Part shown: positions 9,895-20,245 of the stretch, in pieces
How the letters are laid out: each line of letters starts with the position of its first letter
Numbering within the stretch: the first letter of the stretch is position 1
Assembly (NCBI GenBank): GCA_002917775.1
Contig: KZ627151.1
Location: 508,607-572,606, forward strand
Direction of reading: 5' to 3'
Length of the DNA stretch: 64,000 nucleotides
Source: Glaciozyma antarctica PI12
Lineage: Eukaryota > Basidiomycota > Microbotryomycetes > Kriegeriales > Camptobasidiaceae
Program-made: the position numbers and the translations under genes
The notes under the pieces: model-generated
What the model was told of the DNA's origin: nothing
What the model saw: the letters and a program-made list of their open reading frames with translations, nothing else
Database searches by the model: none

Positions 9895-11607
9895 CTAAGG
9901 TCGCGAAGGGAAGATCCCTTCGACGGCAATGCACCAGATTCTGCACAGGAGCGATCAGCTGCGGCCAGCAAAGGAAGGAGGGACCTGGGCGTACGCGCAC
10001 TGAAACGACTGGCCGCGCATGTCCGGACGAGCGAAAGTGGTCAGACCATCACCGCCGTACCTGGCAGAATAGAAAAGCTGGCGTCAGAATCTGGTCGGAG
10101 AACGAGAGGAAAGAGCGAACTGTGTCCCGATGAGAGAGAATAGAGCGATGTTCACGGGGATCGATTTCAACCCACCATCAGCCAGCTCCCATCCGTTAGG
10201 GCAGAACTGCAAAACCGATTCAGCCAACGCGCAACTCCAAAAAGAAAGCGTGCACCCACAGTAAAAGCAAACAACGCCAGAGTTCCCAGGTAGGACTCAG
10301 AGCCCTGCCGCTTTGCATGGCGGTGAACGAGTGCTTCGTCGTCCGCACGACGCTTGATAACCGCCTCGGGGACGTCGGGGATGAGGGAGCGACGACCGAC
10401 GGGAGCAGCATCGCACTCGTCCATTCCGAAAATGGCGTTACGGATAGTGAGGAGAGCTGTTTCCCGCGTCAGCAGCGGTGGGAAATTTAACGAGAAGCAA
10501 CGCACCGTCTGGAGTGAGAGCACTAGCGCCTTCAGGGCCCTGAGGTCCTTGCGGACCCACTGAAAAAGAGTTGTCGCAGTGTTAGACACCTCCGTTCCGC
10601 GGACTTGAGAACTTACTAGGTCCAGTCGCGCCGTCCAGGCCATCCTGTCCCGCTGCACAGGGGGAGTAAAATCAGCCTTGTTCCCATCGTAGAAAGTTAG
10701 GCACGAACAAGGACCGGGGGCGCCGAAAGGCCCCGGGGATCCGGCTTTGCGACAGTGAGAAAGGAAGTCAGCAAGGTTGGGGACTTGGAGTGGATGGGGT
10801 GACGCACGAAGTCCTTCAATTCCTTGAATCCCTTCAGCTCCCACTGAGGAGCAGAAAGTGGTTAGCTGAGCCTACGTCGGCAGGCGAAACGGCGGTACCA
10901 GGTCCCATGGGTCCCTCCGGTCCCTCTGTGAAGGAGATCAGCGGCGGCACAAGTCATAAAACAAGGACGTACCAGGACCTGCGACTCCTGGAATTCCGGT
11001 GGCGCCAATCGGGCCCGCTTTGGAAGGAGTGAAGCCGTTAGTAAACATTCGCACGCGCGAGGCGAGAGAATTCGCTCACGAGGACCAAGTGGGCCAGGAG
11101 GGCCCGCCGTTCCAGCTGCAGAGGTCAAATCTTGCTCAGCTGCGAGACACGTAGCAGGAAGAGCGCAAAGTTGACGCACGGGCGCCATTGAGTCCAGCAA
11201 CGCCGGTAGGTCCAGGCGGCCCAGGCAAGCCAATTGTACCGGAAGGTCCTAAGGCAGAAGAGACGTATTAGTATCGCTTCGTGGGGGAGAAGATGCAACG
11301 CACCGGGGGGTCCAGGCAGTTTGGAGATATCGTTGACTGTTGAAGATGATCTTTAGTTTTTTTGTTCGCGTTCGTGTCGCGTCGCTGCGAGGAAACGGAA
11401 CTCACCTTTCCCTCCAAGCGCACGGAGGCCGTCGCGCACGTTAGACATCTGCGCCTGGAGCTGAACAACGCAGGCAGCGGAGCAGGTGGCTGGAACGGGC
11501 GCGCGCGGGGCCAACTGCGCGCGAGCTGGGCTGGCGGTAGCGAGGAGAGCGAACGACGCGATTCCAAGCGCGAGAGAGAGGGGGCTGTGAATGGTGAAGA
11601 GCAGCAT
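9895..11607 (-). CDS. secreted collagen-like protein with C-terminal phage-tail-collagen-type domain
   Basis: Fourteen exons (11607-11406, 11336-11304, 11248-11180, 11115-11080, 11017-10973, 10925-10899, 10843-10808, 10744-10709, 10652-10617, 10559-10506, 10456-10260, 10206-10121, 10060-10001, 9940-9895) sum to 963 nt, or 320 residues. Residues 1-30 form a signal peptide. A short stretch with two Cys follows, then 37 unbroken Gly-X-Y triplets, then a linker with Arg-Arg and Lys-Arg sites. The end reads YLGTLALFAFTFCPNGWELA, then PVNIALFSLIGTQYGGDG, then LTTFARPDMRG, and closes WCIAVEGIFPSRP. That order matches the tail collagen domain of bacterial microcystin-dependent/phage tail-fibre proteins, minus their middle loop. 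A trimeric extracellular fibre is the natural inference. Two donors are GTTCG. The gene looks intact and fully spliceosomal, so any transfer from a prokaryote would be old. Domain match is by eye only. Confidence 0.85.
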
Positions 11608-12012
11608 CGCCCTTGTAGTTCTTGAAAGGAGGGGGAGAGAGAGAAGAAGGAAAGAAAGGACAGACGAAAGACAACAAACGGAATATCGAAACCGGGAGCG
11701 ATTCGAAAGTCTAAATTTTTGGCTATCTCGCCGAGATTGCTCCCAAATCCCGCAAACTCTCCAGGACGCGACGCAGCTCTGTTCATCCAGTAATCCTGGC
11801 CTGTAAAGGCGGAGCTCGACCGAAGTACACCGCAAGGAAACCGAGCAAGATAAGAGACCTCCGCAAGGCCTCCGCGAGGAAGCGAGCTCACGAAGGCTGC
11901 AACGCTATCTTCGCTAGCGAGTTACGATCAGCTGTTGCCCTTGCCCGTCGTGGGCAGGGCGTTCAGCAGAAGTTGGCGGTCACCGGATCATCACACCTCG
12001 CTGATCATAGAG

Positions 12013-12303
12013 TTAGAGTGTTGCACTGAATAGAGAGCTGAGAGCAGACCTTTCACGAACGAACCGAGGTATTGAAGCTGCTGCTCTCCTCGCCCAGTCC
12101 TCGTCGACGGGAGGCGTCCAAGAGGAGGACACGTGTCGTGAGCAAGAGAGTGCGCGAGGAGCAGCCAAAGTCGGAAACGGTTCGAGTTTCACCTTGAGCA
12201 CAACTACCGGTCGAGTATCGCTGCCAGACTCGAGCAGAGTACTCTTCGAGAGCGAGGAGGCGGAGGAAGAATTCTTATAGAGAATATCGCCGATTGCAGC
12301 CAA
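12013..12303 (-). pseudogene. possible relic of the RPA1 (replication protein A large subunit) N-terminus
   Basis: One frame reads LAAIGDILYKNSSS, then TLLESGSDTRPVVVLKVKLE, which resembles the first 40 residues of fungal replication protein A large subunits (gain of the 'AAI...PVLQVLxVK' pattern). After that the frame loses resemblance, there is no ATG just upstream on this strand, and no downstream RPA domains are present. It may be a displaced gene fragment or chance. It sits in the 769-bp gap between the collagen-like gene and GLE1, which diverge. Low confidence. Confidence 0.25.
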
Positions 12304-12376
12304 GTCTGCTGTATGCCACGTTCAGCGCGAGGTCTCTCTCACCGTTCACGGGGTACACCAAACGGCGACGGCGACG

Positions 12377-14499
12377 ATGAAGTTTGGCGCACCTTCCTCC
12401 TCAAGCAGCAGCGACTCGGACTCCCCTCCAGCTCAACCTCAACGGCGCGTTCTGTTCCTCACCACTTCAGCCCGTTTCTGACCTCCCCCCCTTGCTCAGG
12501 CCAACGCGTCCTGTTCCCGCCCGCAAGCACTCCAGTTCAACGCCCTTCACCCCCAAAATAGTTCGAGTCGTCCACCCTCCGAAACTCAAGGCCAAGCGCG
12601 GCCGCCTCGTCCCCCTCTCCTCCGGCTCTTCCTCTTCCGACGGCGGCGGCGGCGCTTCGAGCGAGGAGGACAGCGAGGAGGAGGAGGATAGCGAGGAAGA
12701 CGAGTGGCCTGTTGGACCCATTGGGAGCGTGGGGATCGGAGGATGGCGGAGAACGGGCAAGGGCAAGGGGTGAGTTCAAACGTGGCTTTGCTCCAGGAGG
12801 GAAGCTGACGAGCTGCCGCAAGACGAGCCTTTGATCAAGGTGGCACAGAAGCTAGCCGGATATACGGAGGACCTGACGAGCTGGAGCTCTGGGACGAGAA
12901 GGAACGCGCCAGCAGCTGGGTGTGTGCCTGTCTCTCTCTGTCGCGTCGCCGACTGATGCTGACTGTGTCCACAGGCCACCGCGAACCGATCTTTCCACCT
13001 GTCCCTCTCCAGATCCCTCTCCAGCTCTCCACCTCCCCTCGACTCCCGCTCCTCCGACGTCTCGTCCATTCAATCCCTACTTGCCACCCTCGCTCTCGCC
13101 CAAACACAGTCACAAGCCGCGCTCGTCACCTCCTTCGAATCCCGCAACAAGGCACTCTGGTCCTCCATTGAAGCGAGTATTCTACAGGCGGAGAAGGAGG
13201 AGGGAGAGAAGCAGCGTGTGATGGAGGAGAATCGGAAGAGGGGAGAGGAGGCGGAGAAGAAGGCGAAGGAGATGCGGGAGGCAGAGACGAAGCGGGTCGA
13301 AGAGGAGTCGAAGAAGAAGGCAGAGGGGCAGAAGGAGGAGGAGAGGAAGCGCGAGGAGCAGCGTATCGCGCAGGAGGAGGAGAAGGCCAAGGCGGCAGCT
13401 GGAGCGGCGGCGGCGGCGAGGGCAGGTGTCGCGACGTCGAACCCGGACGAGGGTTCGCCCAAGGCAGAATGGGAGCGATGGACAGCCAAGATGCTCGTAT
13501 GTTCCCGCCTCTCCTCTCGGGTCGCCGCCTCAGCTCACGCCTCACCTCGCAGCACATCAAGAACAGCGTCCTCCCCGCCGTCTCCCAGAACCCCGTCTAC
13601 CGCAAAGTCTGCTTCACCGCCAAGCGCGCCATCACGCCCAAGATCGGCCAGCTCACCTCCTCGGTCTCAGCCACCGCTACGATCATCGCTCAACTCGACA
13701 GCCTCCTCACCTCCCTTCGACCACCTGCGGGCCAGGAGACGGCAATCGAGCCGTACATCTGGACTCTCAATCACCTTGCCAAGGCTCTTGTCAAGCAGGC
13801 CGAGCAGGAGGTCACAGCGAAACTCGGAACGGCGTATCCCCTCGGGCGCGTCGTCGTCGGCTTGTTGGCGCGCGGGCATACGGATCTGGGCGATGTTCTG
13901 ATGGCTCGCCTGGTGAAGAAATGCTTCTGGATTACTGGTTACTGGCCTCCCAAACGTCCCGTACGTCCCCCTCTCCCTGCTTTCTTCTTCGCTAACGGCG
14001 AACGCAGGACGAGACCGACCTCGCTCACCAAAAATCCCTCGGCCACGCTCCTCCTTCCACCTCCGAATCTCTCACCCAGTACGCCTCTCGTCAAGCAGGC
14101 CTCGTCGCCCTTTACGCCGCCATCGTCCAAACCTCGCCCCTCGCCCCTCCGCAAGGCCCCTGTCCCCCCTCCGCCCTCGCCAACATCCCTCCCCACTTCC
14201 GCCCCGTCGCAGGCTGGCGCTGGCTCGTCCTCATCCTTCGCCCTCCGCTCGTTGGCCTCGAACCGACGCCGCTTTTGCTGGTCACGTTCTTGGAGATTGC
14301 GGGCGAGGCGCTGCTGGAGGTGTTTGGGCGGCAGATGGGGAAGTTCCTCGAGGTGCTGCTGCGAGAGGGAATTCGGGAGGGGAAGGCGGGGTTCTCGGAG
14401 AAGGCGCGGAGTAGCCTGGTGAGGCTGCAGTTGTGGTTGGAGGATTGGGAGCAGAAGGGACGGGTCGAAGGGGAGAAGGGGAGGGTCGGCGACCCGTAG
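12377..14499 (+). CDS. GLE1: nucleoporin Gle1, mRNA export factor
   Basis: Gle1 sits on the cytoplasmic face of the nuclear pore and, with inositol hexakisphosphate, activates the DEAD-box ATPase Dbp5 to release exported mRNA. Six exons (12377-12453, 12500-12769, 12797-12923, 12975-13496, 13553-13960, 14008-14499) sum to 1896 nt, or 631 residues. The N-terminus is Ser/acidic-rich. A long Glu/Lys coiled coil (EENRKRGEEAEKKAKEMREA and onward) precedes the conserved helical domain: VCFTAKRAITPKIGQLT, YPLGRVVVGLL, LGDVLMARLVKKCFWITGYW, then GWRWLVLILRPP and FLEIAGEALLEVFGRQ. The family's usual domain order and length fit. The first two introns are the least certain, since the first donor is GTTCCT and the third exon's donor was chosen only to hold frame. 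Confidence 0.9.
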
Positions 14500-14667
14500 A
14501 TGCAGCAATGCAGGGAGACTGTGCTGCACCAGATGCGCGGGAGAAGTGTTTCTTGAAGATGCTCCGCTTGGTCCAGATTGGGATCGTCGAGGGGAGGATC
14601 CAGGCGCAGAAGGAAGTAGTGGATCTCCGGCCGTCGCGGTTCTCCTCATCCCTTCTCTTGGCCGAGG

Positions 14668-16657
14668 ATGGAACATCTCAACTCGCACCTGGACACCTTT
14701 GACGCGCACCTACGACTTCTTATAGCTATCGCCAGCAAGATCGCAGCACAGGAAGTCGTCGAGAAGCGTTACGCCAACCTCGGTGAATCCGTCGAGGAGG
14801 ATGAGCTGTCCGACCCCGACACCTCACGCCGGGAGCTCAAGGCAGAGCAGAAGCTTGCCGCCAAGCTCCAACGCACCGCCTCCGAAGACGCCTCCGTCTG
14901 GCTAGCCCTCGTGTGCGCACACCTTCAACTCGAGCTCCCTTCCCTCCCCGACTTTCCCTCTCCCGACCCTCTCTTCGCCCAAGCCGTCCCCGAGGCTCTC
15001 CACTTCGAGATTGCCCACGAGCTCGTCCTCGTCAGCCTGGGCCTCGCCATCTCAGCCGACTCTCCGCCGCCCACACTCAACTACTCTGCCCTCTCGCGCG
15101 CGCTGGTCGTTCACGCCGCAGCAACGCTGGGGATCCAGCTCGGGATGGTGGAGAGTGCGGAGAAGGCGATTGCGCAGTTTCTTTATTTCCAGCTGCAGGC
15201 GGTGGAGAACGAAGAAGGAGGGAATGGGAAGGAAGAGTGGGATGAGGCGGCTAGTGCAGGGCGTAAGGAGGCGTCGGGCAAGCGCAAGGCTCTCAAGTGG
15301 GCTGCTACGGGCGCGGGATTTGTACTGGGAGGTGTGGCTATCGGCTTGACGGGAGGTACGCTCGATGGACTGGGCTGAGCGGAGTGGGGAGGAGCTAACG
15401 GACTGCTTGCGCACAGGGTTGGCTGCTCCTGCTCTCGCACCCCTCCTGGCTGGGACACTTGGCCTTACATTCTTTGGGACTGCTGGAGGCGCGATCTTGA
15501 TCGGTACTCTGCTCGGGCTCGGAGGAGGTGCGCATCCCAACCTCTCCAGCCGACGATCAAGCTGATCGACGTTCGCCTCTCTCCAGGCGGACTCGCGAGC
15601 TACCGTACGCACAGGCGTATGAAGGGCCTCGACGAGATCTCTTTTGAGACCGTCAAGCTTGCCGACGTCCCGTCTATACCTTCCCTCACCGCCACCATCG
15701 TCTGCTCGGGCTTTCTCCTCGCGCCCGAGGACTCTATTCAACCTTGGCGAGCGACGTTCGAAAACTCGGGGAAGGACGTTTTTGCTCTCAAGGCGGATCC
15801 CGAGAGTGCGTTCAGTCGTGTTCACTTGTCGCGATTCGGCACTAACGCCGTCCGCAGCGTTTCTCGCGGGGGGACAGGCACTCGACCACTACGTTCGCGA
15901 CAAGCTCATCAAGACGGGATCAATGGAGGTCGTCAAGCGTACAGCTCTTGCAGCAGTCTACGCAGGAGTCGCTCTCCCACTGTCCATCCTTTCGAGCGCC
16001 AGCATGCTGCTCGACAGCGATTTCTCGCGGTGCCGAGTGCGTCGTCTCTCCTTCTCCCGGATGATAGTGTCTCATCAATGTTCGCATTCACAGGATAAAG
16101 CAGTCAAAGCGGGCGTACTTCTCGCGGAAATCCTGGAGAAAGGGACTCAAGGCAACCGACCTTGTATCCTCGTTAGTTCGGCTCCGCTCTCCCCCTCCCA
16201 CCCGACTTCTACCCTCTCTCTACGAACGCTTCCTGCTACTCTGAACCCCAGCTAACTCCTCCCGTTCAGATCGGCTATGGTCCTGGCGCCACGACGATCT
16301 TCGAGTGCCTCCGTGAGCTCCACAAGCGCCAACTAGGAACCCTCGTCTACTCAGCAACCCTCATCTACCCAGCAATCCTCACCGAGCACAGTTTCCTGGG
16401 CTTCAGCTCGGAGCGTCGTCGCCCACCGACTCGTCAACGTCTACTCCGCGAACGATTGGGTTCTCGCCATCTCGGCGAGGGTGTACACGCTTAGTGCGAA
16501 GGTGGCGGGGTTGAGGGCGGTGGAGGCGCTCGGAGTGGAGAATGTTGATTGTGGTGATTTGGTGGGAGGGCATTTGGAGCTGAGGGAGAGGATTGGGGAG
16601 ATTTTGGAGAGGGTCGCGAAGGGAGTGCCCGAGGTGGAGGCGGAGAAGCTCGATTAG
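14668..16657 (+). CDS. TMCO4/MIL1-like (DUF726) membrane protein, degenerate lipase motif
   Basis: DUF726 proteins carry two or three membrane segments and an alpha/beta-hydrolase fold; yeast Mil1 is a putative lipase. Exons 14668-15355, 15417-15527, 15587-15805, 15858-16036, 16094-16171 and from 16270 hold frame. The membrane block reads KWAATGAGFVLGGVAIGLTG and GTAGGAILIGTLLGLGG, followed by SYRTHRRMKGLDEISF. At the place of the nucleophile elbow GFSLG (in RPVTLIGFSLG of relatives) this protein has LIGYGPGATTIF, so the catalytic Ser is absent. Downstream, RSVVAHRLVNVYSANDWVLA is in another frame: either a GTGAGC...CAG intron at 16313-16391 removes a conserved strand, or one base has been gained or lost near 16340-16390. 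The start is uncertain; it lies 168 bp after GLE1 on the same strand. Confidence 0.78.
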
Positions 16658-16833
16658 TGATGTGAATAGATCTGTCGTTATTCGCGAGGTCCACCCATTT
16701 CTTCTGCTCAGAAGCTCGAGACCGGGGCGCGGAGGACCGTCGACAACGAACATGGAAGGTGTGGTTGCGAGGAGAAGTGCGTCAAGCGCCCGACCTGGCC
16801 TCCCGTCGTTCTCAAACAGCTGCATTCGCATCC

Positions 16834-18116
16834 CTACTTCTCCCAGTCTTTCCTCTCGGCCACTTCCTTGAAGAAGAAGAAGTCGTCCAAGCTTCGGGGC
16901 TCAAAGTCAAACTCGGCGCGTCGCAGGACAGCGTTGCTGTTGGCGGTGTGGTCGAAGCCTCCCTGCGTTCCCGCGTACAGGTCAGCATTTATTCTCAGCG
17001 AGAAAGGAAGCAGCGTACCTGAGAGATCATCAAGGGAATCGCTGGACCCAGCGCACCGCTCGGAAGCGTCGGCTTGACTTCCTCCCATTTCTCCCTCAGC
17101 GTTTCGATTCCGCGATACCGTCGTTCGATTTTGCCTCCAGTATGCTTCTCAAATAAATCGGCGCATTGGTCAAGTGTGAGCTGGTCGGAGGAGATCCTGA
17201 GGCGTGACGGGATGTCGGTCGCGCCGTGGAAGACTTGGAGAGTTGCGGAGAGGACGTAGCGACCAATATCGAGTGAGGAAGTAAAGGCGACTGGGTGGGA
17301 AGGGATAGGGATCGTCCAAGTCGGGTTGAGAACTCTGCGATGTTGAAGTGGATCAGCAGAGAGTGCGGCAGAGCACTGAACGGTCGAACGATATGTCGAG
17401 CCCGAGCCATGAGGAGAACGACATTTCGAGAAAGAGCGAGTTGTAGACCGCAGTGACAGAGATTCCATGCACTTCAGCCTGCAGTTCAAGTCCGTGAGCG
17501 ACGTATAGAAGGAGTGGCGACGGAACGCACCTTGAGATGGTGGGCTTGCTTTCCTGCGAACATAGAGCTCACAATCGCCTGTGCAGCCTCGCTCTTGTGA
17601 TCTGTCCCAAATTCCGACGGAACCTGCAGTTCTCGTCAGTTTTCCAGACGTACAGCATCGAGATGTATTGACTCGCGTAAACCTGCGAACCGAGTCAGCT
17701 GGGCAGAGAGAGACCGCGAAGACGAGGGCTCACCTTGACTCCAGCAGCCACCAGAGCGTCCAGCAGTACCGCCTTGCTATCCTCGTACTCCCCCTCCTTG
17801 CTCGTGCTAGTCCCCATAGCGCTCACGAGGATCCCAGCGCCGCGCAAGACCTCGGTGAGTCCGTCCCTGTCAGCGTACGCGACCTTGACGACCTTGACGC
17901 TGTCGGAGAGGGAGGAGAGCTTAGGAGATTCGGGAGAGGAAGTGAGGATTCGTAGTTCCGAGAGCTGGCCTGCTTTGAGAGCGTTGAGCAGGTCAGGAAG
18001 GAGCCAGGAGCCGACGAGTCCTGGAGAGAGAGGGGGCGTCAGCGGGGAATCGCTGGAGCGGTGGAAGACGTACCTGTGGCTCCTACTAAGGCCAGTACGG
18101 GAGCAGGACGAGACAT
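16834..18116 (-). CDS. NmrA-like / isoflavone-reductase-like NAD(P)-binding protein
   Basis: Six exons (18116-18074, 18020-17734, 17623-17531, 17478-17390, 17334-17019, 16962-16834) sum to 957 nt, or 318 residues. The start MSRPAPVLALVGATG joined to LVGSWLLPDLLNAL is the glycine-rich dinucleotide-binding loop of NmrA/PCBER proteins. VPSEFGTDHKSEAA is the family's PSEFG motif, and AEVHGISVTAVYNSLFLEM, RYVLSATLQVFHGATDIPSR and LRRAEFDFEPRSLDDFFFF follow in order. Such proteins are NAD(P)H sensors or reductases of small aromatics; which one this is cannot be said. The 110-nt second intron holds a 29-nt segment with its own branch, acceptor and donor (17682-17654) that would shift frame if included. 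Another intron has a GTTCGA donor. Confidence 0.85.
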
Positions 18117-18704
18117 GGTTGGAGGGTGAGGGAGGGATCGAAGGAGCGGGCCCCCAACCCTACTTTCTCCTGGGCCCCACATCATCTGGAAGTGGCCGGA
18201 CGACTGGATCTCTCCCACCTCCAAGGTAAATGTCAACGGAGTTTGCTGTTCTTCTTTCTAGAGACGAGCTTGAATACTTCCGGAGCCCACAGCGCGAGAA
18301 GAACGCCGCTTGCTCGGACTCCGGTTCGCTGCGATATTTCCGCATTTTTGAAATGTATCGGCGCAACTCTTTGGCAGCGGCTGATACAGCTCAAGAGCCT
18401 AAGAATGAAGATCTGGCTTCAGGAAATAGGCGGTCTCGACGTGCGAGGAGAACGATCCTTGAAAGCGTCACGAACGAGCTCTTTCGCAACCTGCTCAGCT
18501 TCTTCCCCTCTCAGGCGCTCGAAAGCCAGATATCGACACACAGAAGCGTACGAATTACTGCACTGGTAGCCAGACCAGGGTACAAAGGAACAGAAAGCAG
18601 CGAATCCCCCAGCATCCTCACCCTCCCCACTCCCACTCCTCCTCTCCTCCCCTCTCCCCCTCCCCCACTCCCTCGCCAATCCACCTCCTAACCCTCATCA
18701 CCCC
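18117..18704. other. 588-bp gap upstream of the NmrA-like gene
   Basis: Contains the NmrA promoter side and the 3' region of the Ser/Pro-rich gene. A strongly C-rich run (about 18610-18690) occurs just beyond the latter's stop. No gene seen. Confidence 0.45.
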
Positions 18705-20245
18705 CTACTCCCTCTTCCTTCTTTTATCCCCTTCGACCCTCCGGACATTCTCAGCTTGCCACGCCAGGACGGTCGAGAGGTTGTTCTCGTGCGCGTCGAG
18801 GACGACGGGCTCGATGGCGAGCTGGAGTTCGAGGAGGGTTGTGACTTCTTCGGAGAGGGAGGGTAGAGAGGGGAGGGTCGGGGGGAGGGTCGGAGAGAGT
18901 TTCGTGGTGGTGGAGAGGGAGGGGAGGTGGGAAGAGGCGGAGGTGGAGCAGGAGCCATCGCGGATGGTCGAATCGTGATCGCTCGTCGTTTGTGTCGAGC
19001 TGCTGAGCATGCGAGGCATTGGAGGTCGTTCGAAGGGAGGGATAGGTCGGGGTTGCGAAGTGGACTGGTAGAAAAGGGAGGGGGCGGAGACGCGGCGAGT
19101 GATGCGGGGTTCGGGAAGAGGAGTGTGGACGGGGGAGATTTGACGGAAGGTGGAGGGCTGGCCTGACGTCGTCGTGGTCGCGTCACTGAAGCGGGAGCCG
19201 AGGTACGGTTGACCTTCGAGTTCGGCCAGGTCGAAAGGCGAACGGGAGTCGCAGTTGTTGCTGCGGGTCGAGCGAGCGTCGTCGTCCTCTGCGGTGAAGG
19301 TGAGGAAGGATTTGTGGCTCGCCCAGGGTCTGCCGAAGGAGTCGAGGACGTCGGGAGGGAGGCCGCATGGAGCGCATGGAGTGGGGAGAGGCTGGTATGC
19401 GAAGGACGAGTCCGCTGGAGGAGTGAGGAAGGCGCTCGACGTGGGCTGGAGGGAGCTGGAGAAGGTGAAGTCGGAGATGGGCTTTGACGAGGTGAGGTGG
19501 ACGGGACGAGGGCTGAGAGTGGAGATGGTCGAGGCTGAGATGGGGGGAGGCGCGAACGTGGGGCGTGGGCTGTGGAAGGGGGGCGCCAGATGCGGGGAGG
19601 AGGCGGTTCGCTGGTGATGAGGCGAGCGGTGGAACGAGTCTTGATGGCTTCGAGTCGTCGATTCGCAGTCGCCGTGAAGGGTGCTGTCGAGCTCAAGTAG
19701 TGTTCCTCGTCGAGGAGACGACGTCTCCGGCTGCCAGATCCTAGCGCAACGACGCCACAGTTGAGAAGCCCCCTTGCGCTCCTTCGAGTCGCTGACGCGG
19801 CTGGAGGTAGGAGTGAGCTTGGAGATGATCGCGGAGGGAATCGTTGCAAGAGGGCGCTGGGAGGTGGAGGTAGAGGTCGATGGAGGAAGCGGGGTGGCGA
19901 GGAAAGGGAGGAGTCCACCGAGATGCTTTCGCAGCGAGCGCACCCTTGGAAGCGACCCTGCCAGAGGAGAGATGTGTGAGCTGGAGTGGTTCAAAGGCGG
20001 GACGAACGGAAGGAAGGGAACTGACCTTCGTCCTCCTGCTCGTCGAGACCACTCAGTCCCACTCCCGCCTGCTGATCGCCTCGAGAGGAGCTCCTCTCCT
20101 GCTCTTGAACACGCGCCAGCGCTTGTCCTCGAGCACGCTGATCCGGCTGCCTCCCACGCCCAGTGAGCGAGGACATGGAGCGCGCTGACGGCAGCGGACG
20201 AGCTGGCGAGTGTACGATGGGTTGGTGGGGTCGAGTGGAGGCCAT
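18705..20245 (-). CDS. Ser/Pro/Thr-rich uncharacterised protein
   Basis: Two exons (20245-20026 and 19957-18705) sum to 1473 nt, or 490 residues, starting MASTRPHQPIVHSPARPLP. I do not recognise the family. The protein is low complexity and likely disordered, with recurring SSP, TPP and PLP runs. Short more complex islands are DVLDSFGRPWASHKSFLTFT, SPFDLAELEGQPYLGSRFSD and the C-terminal SLSEEVTTLLELQLAIEPVV followed by a basic end (DKRRKRE), which may form a coiled coil. A competing antisense-phase frame of 406 codons on the same strand (18698-19918) exists because of composition; the chosen frame is preferred for its varied residues and its clean splice to exon 1. A regulatory or scaffold role is possible but not shown. 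Confidence 0.65.

Noticed and set aside
18698-19918. 406-codon frame overlapping the Ser/Pro-rich gene on the same strand
   Set aside because: Almost only Ser, Pro, Arg and Thr; the alternative frame has more varied sequence, a proper first exon with ATG and a clean splice.
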